Position numbers and translations under genes: made by a program. A DNA stretch of 14,399 nucleotides from contig JAEWQF010000080.1 in NCBI GenBank assembly GCA_023399295.1, positions 1 to 14,399 on the forward strand, in the 5' to 3' direction. The notes beneath the pieces are model-generated. The model was not told where the DNA came from. It made no database searches and saw nothing but the letters and a program-made list of their open reading frames with translations. Below are positions 6,561 through 13,312 of the stretch, in pieces. How positions within the stretch are numbered: position 1 is the stretch's first letter; every line of letters starts with the position of its first letter. The DNA is from Bacteroidota bacterium (GTDB taxonomy: Bacteria; Bacteroidota; Bacteroidia; Bacteroidales; Dysgonomonadaceae).

Positions 6561-8497
6561 CAATAAACGATTTCGGTTTTTTACGCGTGGCTGCCGCGTC
6601 ACCCTCGTTGAAGGTTGCCGACTGTGATTACAACATCGGGGAAATAAAATCCATCCTGGAGGAAGCCCATCGGGAAAGCGTTCAGATTGTCTGTTTTCCC
6701 GAACTATCCATTACGGGATACAGCTGCGGTGACCTCTTCTTTCAGGAGGCATTGCAACGCAGGGCGGTTGCTGCTCTGACAGAGCTTGCCATGTGGATGA
6801 AGGAGAATCATTCCCTTATCGCCATTGTGGGACTGCCACTCCGCATCAAAAGCAGCTTGTTCAATGTGGCGGCCGTCCTCTCGGGCGAAGGCATACTGGG
6901 TATTGTACCCAAGACCTACATCCCCAACGACAGGGAATTTTATGAGAAAAGATGGTTCGCTGCTGCGGACAACCTGACTGATTTTTCGGTAGAGATTGGC
7001 GATGAAGCTGTGCCTGTTGCTTCCGACGGAATGCTCTTTCGTACCCCCTTTGCCCACTTTGCGATTGAGATATGTGAAGATTTGTGGACACCCAATCCTC
7101 CCTCCTCAAGTCTGGCACAGCAGGGAGCAGACATTCTTTTCAACCTCTCGGCCAGCAACGAGCTGGTGGGCAAACACCAATACAGGAAGTCGCTTGTTCT
7201 CCAGCAGTCGGCACGATGCAACGCCGCCTACGTGTATGCTTCGGCAGGTTGTGGCGAATCGACAACCGATCTGGTTTTTTCAGGTGCTTGCCTGATTGCC
7301 GAGAATGGGTCCCTGTTGGCTGAATCGAAACGTTTCTCACAGAAGAGTGAACTTCTCATTGCCGACATCGACATCAACGCGCTGCGACACGACAGGGTAA
7401 AAAACAGCAATTTTCTGACAACCGTTGCCGGACAGTTCGCCGAGAGAGACTGCTTCCTTTCTCCGGTCACTCCCGACAAATGGTACCGCAACTTCAATCC
7501 CCACCCTTTTATCCCATCTGAAGAAAGAGCCGAAGAGTATCTCTCGGAGGTATTTCTCATCCAGACAAACGGATTGGCCAAACGCCTTCAGCATACTGGT
7601 ATAACCACATCCGTTATTGGCATTTCGGGCGGCCTCGACTCCACCCTGGCCCTTCTCGTCACCATCAAGGCATTCGATATCCTCGGCCTTCCACATGAAA
7701 ACATCCATGGCATCACCATGCCTGGTTTTGGTACCACAAAACGGACCTATCGCAACGCTGTGGAGCTGATGAAGTCGGCGGGCGTAACCACGAGGGTGAT
7801 CTCCATTGCTGAAGCGGTCACGCAACATTTCAACGATATCGGGCACGACATCCAGAAACACGATGTAACATACGAGAACAGCCAGGCGCGCGAGCGCACC
7901 CAGATTCTGATGGATTACGCCAACATGACCGGAGGTCTGGTGGTGGGTACCGGTAACATGTCGGAGTTGGCCCTGGGATGGGCTACCTACAATGGCGACC
8001 ACATGTCGATGTATGCCGTCAACACGAGTGTTCCCAAGACACTGGTGGCCAAATTGGTACAATGGATTGCCGACAACAGGATGGAAGAACCGGCCCGCAG
8101 CATCCTGCACGACGTGCTCGACACACCCTTCAGTCCCGAGCTCTTGCCGGCGGATGAGAAGGGAAACATCGCCCAAAAAACGGAACTTTTTGTGGGTCCC
8201 TACGAACTGCACGATTTCTTCATGCACCGGATGCTTCGCTACGGCGACGGACCTGCACGCATCTTCTTCCTGGCACGGCAGGCTTTCACCGGCCTATACA
8301 ACGAAGAGGAGCTGCTGAAATGGCTGCGTCTCTTCTACAAACGCTTCTTCTCGCAGCAGTTCAAACGTTCCTGTATGCCCGACGGCCCCAAGGTGGGATC
8401 GGTAAACCTCTCTCCCCGAGGCGACTGGCGCATGCCGAGCGACGCGTCTGTCGATCTCTGGCTGAAAGAGCTGGAAGGGATCATCGACAAAACGTAA
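6557..8497 (+). CDS. nadE: Glutamine-dependent NAD+ synthetase
   Basis: A 646-residue cytoplasmic two-domain enzyme that makes NAD+ from nicotinate adenine dinucleotide, ATP and glutamine. The N-terminal nitrilase-type glutaminase domain (about 8-300) shows the Glu-Lys-Cys triad: E49 in FPELSITGY, K119 in VPKTYIPNDREFYEKRWF and C173 in ICEDLW. The C-terminal synthetase domain (about 330-646) has the PP-loop SGGLDS (357-362), plus TGNMSELALGW (465-475) and YNGDHMSMYAVNTSVPK. Both active sites look complete. The start overlaps the stop of the preceding gene (ATGA at 6557-6560) and has a good ribosome binding site. The amgK-like gene follows 59 bases later on the same strand, with a small hairpin between. 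Confidence 0.97.
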   Translation: MTINDFGFLRVAAASPSLKVADCDYNIGEIKSILEEAHRESVQIVCFPELSITGYSCGDLFFQEALQRRAVAALTELAMWMKENHSLIAIVGLPLRIKSSLFNVAAVLSGEGILGIVPKTYIPNDREFYEKRWFAAADNLTDFSVEIGDEAVPVASDGMLFRTPFAHFAIEICEDLWTPNPPSSSLAQQGADILFNLSASNELVGKHQYRKSLVLQQSARCNAAYVYASAGCGESTTDLVFSGACLIAENGSLLAESKRFSQKSELLIADIDINALRHDRVKNSNFLTTVAGQFAERDCFLSPVTPDKWYRNFNPHPFIPSEERAEEYLSEVFLIQTNGLAKRLQHTGITTSVIGISGGLDSTLALLVTIKAFDILGLPHENIHGITMPGFGTTKRTYRNAVELMKSAGVTTRVISIAEAVTQHFNDIGHDIQKHDVTYENSQARERTQILMDYANMTGGLVVGTGNMSELALGWATYNGDHMSMYAVNTSVPKTLVAKLVQWIADNRMEEPARSILHDVLDTPFSPELLPADEKGNIAQKTELFVGPYELHDFFMHRMLRYGDGPARIFFLARQAFTGLYNEEELLKWLRLFYKRFFSQQFKRSCMPDGPKVGSVNLSPRGDWRMPSDASVDLWLKELEGIIDKT

Positions 8498-8505
8498 GCA
8501 CCCGG

Positions 8506-8526
8506 CTGATAGCTGCCGGCTATCAG
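8506..8526 (+). repeat. Intergenic hairpin between nadE and the kinase-RapZ gene
   Basis: CTGATAGC (8506-8513) and GCTATCAG (8519-8526) are perfect complements around the five-base loop TGCCG. No T-tract follows, so it is not a canonical terminator. It could be a processing or stability hairpin that separates nadE from the downstream genes on a shared transcript. Confidence 0.6.
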
Positions 8527-8556
8527 AGAATCAACGAACCAACAAGTAACAAACAG

Positions 8557-9984
8557 ATGCACCTTCTTACAAACCTCTTCGCCACCTATACAGGATTCAC
8601 ACACCAAACACTGGAGGCACTGCCCACCTCCGGCTCCAATCGCCGGTACTACCGCCTCACAGCCGGAGAGATCTCCCTGATCGGTGTCCGTGGCGAGTCA
8701 CGCGACGAGAACAGGGCATTCATTACACTGGCAGCTCACTTTCACAAACAAGGTCTGAACGTGCCAAAAGTGGTCGCCATTTCCGACAACGAGATCTGTT
8801 ACTTGCAGGAGGATCTGGGTGACACAGTGCTGTTCGACCGCATCAAGGCCGGGCGCAACACCGGGGTGTTCAGCCATGGCGAAAAGGAACTGTTGCACAA
8901 GACCATCACAAAACTGGCCGACATTCAATACCTGGGTGCCCGCGACTTCGACTTCAGCAACTGCTATCCGCTGCCGGCGTTCAATCATCGGTCGGTGATG
9001 TGGGATCTGAACTACTTCAAGTACAACTTCTTGAAGACCACCGGCATGGATTTTTTGGAAGAGAGACTGGAGAACGACTTTGAGAGCTTGTCGGCCACCT
9101 TGTTGCAGGATGAGACCAACACATTTATGTACCGCGACTTCCAGTCGCGCAATGTGATGCTGGTGAATGAGGAACCCTATTTCATCGACTTCCAGGGCGG
9201 CCGCAAGGGTCCGGTATATTACGACCTGGCCTCTTTCCTCTGGCAGGCAAAAGCCAACTTCCCTACAGACCTGCGCGATGAGTTGACACACACCTTCATC
9301 ACCTCGCTGAGGAAATACCAGCCTGTTGAAACGCAAGTGTTCCATGAGCGGTTGCGCCATTTCGTGCTCTTTCGCACCCTTCAGGTGCTGGGTGCTTACG
9401 GCTTCAGGGGGTATTTTGAAAAGAAACCACATTTCATTCAGAGCATCCCTTTCGCATTGAACAACCTGCGGGAGCTGTTGCAGGATGGATTTGAACAATA
9501 TCCCTACCTCTGTGGCATGCTTCGTGAAATGTGTGACTTGAAACAGTTTGCCGATACAAGAAAAAGAGAGCTGGAGGTACGTGTCTACAGTTTTGCCTAT
9601 AAGAAAGGGATACCGGATGACAACTCCGGCAACGGCGGGGGGTATGTGTTCGACTGTCGGGCGATCAACAACCCCGGCAAGTTCGAACGATACAACAATG
9701 TGACAGGCCTCGACGAACCGGTAATCCGTTTTTTGGAAGAGGATGGTGAGATGATCACCTTTTTAGACAACATCTATCCACTCATCGACCGTCATGTGAA
9801 ACGCTACATGGAGCGTGACTTTACCAACCTGATGATCTCTTTCGGCTGTACCGGAGGACAGCACCGCTCGGTTTATGCCGCACAACATGTTGCCGAGCAC
9901 ATCTCGAAAACGTTCGGTGTAAAGGTATCACTGGTGCACCGCGAACAGAACCTGGTACAGGAGTTCAGAAAAGAACCGCGGTAA
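8557..9984 (+). CDS. AmgK-like sugar kinase fused to a RapZ C-terminal domain
   Basis: A 475-residue two-part protein. Residues 1 to about 320 are an aminoglycoside-phosphotransferase (APH) fold kinase: SNRRYYRL (27-34) as the nucleotide loop, catalytic segment YRDFQSRNVM (192-201, D194 and N199; the usual leading His is Tyr), and metal-binding DFQGG (211-215) followed by GPVYYDLASFLW (218-229). DFQ-x-GPVxYDL is the pattern of AmgK, the anomeric MurNAc/GlcNAc 1-kinase. Residues about 340-466 match the RapZ (YvcJ) C-terminal domain: SFAYKKG, VFDCRAINNP, TGLDEPV and GCTGGQHRSV (430-439), the loop tied in RapZ to glucosamine-6-phosphate binding. RapZ's own N-terminal P-loop ATPase domain is absent. 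The start at ATG 8557 gives a normal kinase N-terminus; the frame is open upstream only by overlap with nadE. Its neighbour is a MurU-like gene, supporting a cell-wall or amino-sugar salvage role. Confidence 0.88.
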   Translation: MHLLTNLFATYTGFTHQTLEALPTSGSNRRYYRLTAGEISLIGVRGESRDENRAFITLAAHFHKQGLNVPKVVAISDNEICYLQEDLGDTVLFDRIKAGRNTGVFSHGEKELLHKTITKLADIQYLGARDFDFSNCYPLPAFNHRSVMWDLNYFKYNFLKTTGMDFLEERLENDFESLSATLLQDETNTFMYRDFQSRNVMLVNEEPYFIDFQGGRKGPVYYDLASFLWQAKANFPTDLRDELTHTFITSLRKYQPVETQVFHERLRHFVLFRTLQVLGAYGFRGYFEKKPHFIQSIPFALNNLRELLQDGFEQYPYLCGMLREMCDLKQFADTRKRELEVRVYSFAYKKGIPDDNSGNGGGYVFDCRAINNPGKFERYNNVTGLDEPVIRFLEEDGEMITFLDNIYPLIDRHVKRYMERDFTNLMISFGCTGGQHRSVYAAQHVAEHISKTFGVKVSLVHREQNLVQEFRKEPR

Positions 9985-10040
9985 GGATCACGTTGCCCTG
10001 ACTTCCTTCCAACATCATTCAATCCCAATCACACAGCCCC

Positions 10041-10778
10041 GTGAAAGCAATGATCTTCGCCGCCGGACTCGGCACCCGTCTCAAACCGCTCACCAACACC
10101 ATACCGAAAGCACTGGTGGAGGTGGGGGGTAAGCCGCTTTTGCAGCACACCATTGAAAAGCTGACATCTGCCGGTTTCGACGAGATCATCATCAACATCC
10201 ACCACTTCGGGCAACAGATCATCAACTTTATCGAGGAAAACAGTCGTTTTGGCATCCGCATTGAGTTTTCGGATGAGCGCGAGCAGCTGCTCGATACCGG
10301 CGGCGGCATCAGGAAAGCTGCCTGGTTTTTTGATGACAACAAACCTTTTCTGGTGCACAACGTGGATATCATCTCCAGCATCGATCTGGGTGAGGTTGTC
10401 AACCACCATGCCAGCAACAACGTGATGGCCACACTCGTATGCAGCAGGCGGGAAACCAACCGTTACCTGCTCTTCGACAAAGAGAACCACCTCTCTGGAT
10501 GGATCAACAAGCACACAGGTGAAACAAAATCGCCCCATGCCGGTTTTCATCCCTCCAATTACACCCACCTTGCTTTTTCGGGCATCCAGATGCTACACCC
10601 TGATCTGCTCAGGGAGATGGCATCTTTCCCCGACAAGTTTCCGATCATCGACTTTTATCTCTCCATGTGCGCCACCCACACAATCACTGCCTATCAGCCA
10701 ACTACGGGGAATATCCTCGACGTGGGAAAACCCGATTCAATCCAGCAGGCGGCTCAATTTCTAACACATTTTGGTTGA
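10041..10778 (+). CDS. MurU-like sugar-1-phosphate nucleotidyltransferase
   Basis: A 245-residue GT-A fold nucleotidyltransferase. Visible motifs: the nucleotide-binding loop AAGLGTRLKPLT (7-18) with following P-K (22-23), the base/sugar loop LDTGGGI (84-90), metal-binding D109 in HNVDI and DVGKP (227-231). Short length and the LDTGGGI motif place it with MurU (MurNAc-alpha-1-P uridylyltransferase) rather than the longer GlmU, GalU or ManC enzymes; mannose-1-P guanylyltransferase-like activity cannot be excluded. The start is a GTG, reading VKAMIFAAG, which fits the family N-terminus (MKAMI-AAG) better than the ATG three codons later. It lies 56 bases after the AmgK-RapZ gene. Together they would convert free MurNAc to MurNAc-1-P and UDP-MurNAc, the bypass that skips de novo synthesis. 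Confidence 0.88.
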   Translation: MKAMIFAAGLGTRLKPLTNTIPKALVEVGGKPLLQHTIEKLTSAGFDEIIINIHHFGQQIINFIEENSRFGIRIEFSDEREQLLDTGGGIRKAAWFFDDNKPFLVHNVDIISSIDLGEVVNHHASNNVMATLVCSRRETNRYLLFDKENHLSGWINKHTGETKSPHAGFHPSNYTHLAFSGIQMLHPDLLREMASFPDKFPIIDFYLSMCATHTITAYQPTTGNILDVGKPDSIQQAAQFLTHFG

Positions 10779-10873
10779 CTTTTCCCAACAACGCTCCCCC
10801 CTCTGTTCATTTACAACCATTTAGTTAATTTATGTTATTTTACCAGCCGTAACTTAATATTTTTATTATATAA

Positions 10874-10905
10874 GTTGTATATATACAATATTTGTTGTTT
10901 ATTTG
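10874..10905 (+). promoter_or_regulatory. Candidate promoter of the epimerase-DUF4434-susC operon
   Basis: GTTG (10874-10877), a 20-base spacer, then TTTATTTG (10898-10905) approximate the Bacteroidota TTTG / TAnnTTTG promoter with one mismatch in each element. Transcription would start near 10912, about 58 bases before the ATG. The 191-base intergenic region is very AT-rich, and I see no terminator for the preceding operon in it. Confidence 0.4.
10875..10888. promoter_or_regulatory. Perfect 14-bp palindrome, candidate operator
   Basis: TTGTATATATACAA is self-complementary over all 14 bases and covers the end of the putative -33 element and the start of the spacer. This is where a dimeric repressor would block transcription of the operon that starts at 10970. 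The bound regulator is not in the window. AT-rich palindromes also arise by chance. Confidence 0.45.
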
Positions 10906-10969
10906 CGACACTATATTAATTCCTTTTGTTTAGGAGTGTTGAAATACCACATTAACTAAAAGATTAATT

Positions 10970-12193
10970 ATGAACAATGTTAATGCTCTCCTCTCGCAAT
11001 ACAGGGAAGAGCTTCTCGACAATGTGGTTCCCTTCTGGCTGAACCACTCACAAGACAAGGAGATGGGGGGCTATTTCACCTGTCTCGACCGTCAGGGCAA
11101 GGTATTCGACACCGACAAGTTTGTCTGGCTTCAGGCCAGGGAGGTCTGGCTTTTCGCGATGCTCTACAACAAGGTGGAGCAGCGGCAGGAGTGGCTGGAT
11201 TGTGCGCTGCAGGGTGCCGAATTTTTAAAGAGATATGGGCACGACGGGCAATACAACTGGTACTTCTCCCTCACCCGCGAGGGACAACCGTTGGTAGAAC
11301 CCTACAACATCTTCTCCTACACCTTTGCCACCATGGCCTTCGGACAGCTGAGCCTGGCCACCGGCAGTGACGAATATGCCGGGATCGCAAAACAGACATT
11401 CGACCTCATCCTCGAGAAGAAAGAAAACCCGAAGGGCAAATGGAACAAGGCATCCGGTGACACACGGTCGCTCAAAAGCTTCTCGCTGCCCATGATCCTC
11501 TGCAACCTGGCCCTTGAGATCGAGCATCTGCTGGAGAAGGACTTCCTGCATCAGGTGATGGAGGAGTGCATCCACGAAGTGATGGAGGTATTCCGTCATC
11601 CCGAACTGGGCGGTTTGATCGTGGAGAACCTGCACAAGGATGGCTCACTTTCAGACACCTTCGACGGACGGTTGATGAACCCTGGACATGCCATCGAGGC
11701 AATGTGGTTTATCATGGATCTGGGCGTACGACTGAATCGTCCTGGTTTGATCGACAAAGCAGTGGAGACCACGTTGAAAACCCTTGAATATGGGTGGGAT
11801 GAACAACATGGCGGCATTTTCTATTTCCTGGACCGCAAGGGCTTTCCGCCCCAGCAGCTGGAATGGGACCAGAAGCTGTGGTGGGTGCACATCGAAGCAC
11901 TGATTTCGCTGTTGAAGGGCTATCAGCTGACAGGATCACAAAGCTGCCTCGAATGGTTTGAGAAGGTGCACAACTACACCTGGGACCATTTCAAGGATCC
12001 GGACCACCCCGAGTGGTGGGGCTACCTGAACCGCCAGGGAGAGGTGTTGCTCGACCTGAAGGGGGGCAAGTGGAAAGGCTGTTTCCATGTGCCAAGAGGT
12101 CTTTATCAGTGCTGGTCTATATTAGACAACATAGATAAAACAGCAGAGATCCGCTCTTTCGAATCGACTTTAGAACCAACCCACAAACATTAG
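10970..12193 (+). CDS. AGE-family N-acylglucosamine 2-epimerase
   Basis: A 407-residue protein of the (alpha/alpha)6-barrel AGE family, which interconverts N-acetylmannosamine and N-acetylglucosamine. Family marks: KFVWLQAREVWLFAMLYN (50-67, with R57), RLMNPGHAIEAMWF (234-247, with H240), QKLWWVHIEAL (301-311) and KWKGCFHVPRGLY (367-379, with H373). H240 and H373 correspond to the two catalytic histidines of animal and bacterial AGE. The renin-binding-protein-like KLWW and GCFHVPR motifs favour N-acylglucosamine over cellobiose 2-epimerase, though the latter or a mannose isomerase remains possible. No signal peptide, so cytoplasmic. In sialic acid catabolism this enzyme (NanE in Bacteroides) follows N-acetylneuraminate lyase. 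First gene of an operon: the next ATG lies three bases after its stop. Confidence 0.88.
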   Translation: MNNVNALLSQYREELLDNVVPFWLNHSQDKEMGGYFTCLDRQGKVFDTDKFVWLQAREVWLFAMLYNKVEQRQEWLDCALQGAEFLKRYGHDGQYNWYFSLTREGQPLVEPYNIFSYTFATMAFGQLSLATGSDEYAGIAKQTFDLILEKKENPKGKWNKASGDTRSLKSFSLPMILCNLALEIEHLLEKDFLHQVMEECIHEVMEVFRHPELGGLIVENLHKDGSLSDTFDGRLMNPGHAIEAMWFIMDLGVRLNRPGLIDKAVETTLKTLEYGWDEQHGGIFYFLDRKGFPPQQLEWDQKLWWVHIEALISLLKGYQLTGSQSCLEWFEKVHNYTWDHFKDPDHPEWWGYLNRQGEVLLDLKGGKWKGCFHVPRGLYQCWSILDNIDKTAEIRSFESTLEPTHKH

Positions 12194-12196
12194 AAC

Positions 12197-13285
12197 ATGA
12201 GCGGCAGGAGAAAATTTATTAAAAGTGCGGTACTGGGCTCTGCAGGAGTACTTGCATCCCAATCAATCCACAGTCACTCCCTTGATTCAGGCATGAGTGC
12301 AGTGGAACCACAACTGGGGTCTACCCTATCGAATAAAACATTTGAAACAGCGGGCATCTTTCAGGGGATGCCGATTCATGCCACTTTCCTGGATGAGGTG
12401 AGCTGGGACATCCCCCACCAGAATTGGGGAGTACAGGAATGGGATCGCGACTTTCAATCAATGAAAGCAATCGGAATCAACACGGTTGTGATGATCCGAT
12501 CGGGTCTGGGATGGTGGATCGCATCGCCCTTTGAAACGATTTTAAAAACCGAAGATGTCTATTACCCTCCTGTCGACCTGACAGAAATGTTTCTCACGCT
12601 TGCCGATAAATACAGCATGAACTTCATGTTCGGCATGTACGATTCAGGACGCTATTGGATTGAAGGCAAATACCAGCAGGAAATTGACCTGAATCTAAGA
12701 CTGATAGACGAAGTATGGGCAAAATATGGGCACCACCCCTCTTTTAAAGGATGGTACCTCTCACAGGAGATCAGCCGGCGTACAAAAAACATGTCGAAAA
12801 TATATGCGGAAGTAGGCAAACATGCTAAGAGTGTATCGGGAAATCTGACCACCCTTGTTTCACCCTATATTCATGGTGTAAAAACAGATCAGGTGATGAG
12901 TGGGGACAAAGCAATCTCCATAGAAGAACATGAAAAAGAGTGGAATGAGATTCTGACCAACGTGGAAGGCGCCATCGACATTCTTGCTTTTCAGGATGGG
13001 CAGGTCAATTACAACGAGTTAAGGGACTACCTGGAGGTAAACAAGAAGTTGGCAGATGCCCATCAGATGCGATGCTGGACGAATATCGAGTCGTTTGATC
13101 GCGACATGCCGATTCGTTTTCTCCCCATCAAATGGGAGAAATTGCTCTTAAAACTCGAAGCTGCAAGACTTGCAGGCATGGAGGATGCCATCACGTTTGA
13201 GTTTTCACATTTCATGAGTCCTAACTCAACCTATCCTCAGGCGAAATTCCTGTATGAAAGATATCGAGAACATTTTACCATTTAA
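12197..13285 (+). CDS. DUF4434-like TIM-barrel protein with Tat-type signal
   Basis: A 362-residue exported protein. The N-terminus MSGRRKFIKSAVLGSAGVLA is a twin-arginine-type signal (RRKFIK, then a weakly hydrophobic stretch). The mature part resembles the DUF4434 glycosidase-like barrel: FLDEVSWDIPHQNW (64-77), EWDRDFQSMKAIGINTVVMI (81-100), PSFKGWYLSQEIS (181-193), ILAFQDG (262-268), RCWTNIESF (292-300) and ITFEFSHFMSP (332-342). E191 and E298 lie where a TIM-barrel hydrolase has its acid/base and nucleophile, so a retaining glycosidase is plausible but unproven. It sits three bases after the epimerase and 27 bases before the SusC gene, consistent with acting on the glycan or fragment that this locus takes up. 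No cysteine lipobox, so probably periplasmic. Family assignment is from memory of the motifs. Confidence 0.7.
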   Translation: MSGRRKFIKSAVLGSAGVLASQSIHSHSLDSGMSAVEPQLGSTLSNKTFETAGIFQGMPIHATFLDEVSWDIPHQNWGVQEWDRDFQSMKAIGINTVVMIRSGLGWWIASPFETILKTEDVYYPPVDLTEMFLTLADKYSMNFMFGMYDSGRYWIEGKYQQEIDLNLRLIDEVWAKYGHHPSFKGWYLSQEISRRTKNMSKIYAEVGKHAKSVSGNLTTLVSPYIHGVKTDQVMSGDKAISIEEHEKEWNEILTNVEGAIDILAFQDGQVNYNELRDYLEVNKKLADAHQMRCWTNIESFDRDMPIRFLPIKWEKLLLKLEAARLAGMEDAITFEFSHFMSPNSTYPQAKFLYERYREHFTI

Positions 13286-13312
13286 TTAAAATAACACCAA
13301 AAACAAAAACAA

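Noticed and set aside
7337..8227. Long minus-strand open frame (296 codons) antisense to nadE
   Set aside because: Antisense shadow of the conserved synthetase domain; other large minus-strand frames at 2661-3365, 4242-5108 and 8698-9498 are rejected for the same reason.
8320..8556. Upstream extension of the kinase-RapZ frame into nadE
   Set aside because: It would overlap nadE by about 180 bases and the extra residues are a frame-shifted shadow of nadE; ATG 8557 gives a normal kinase N-terminus.
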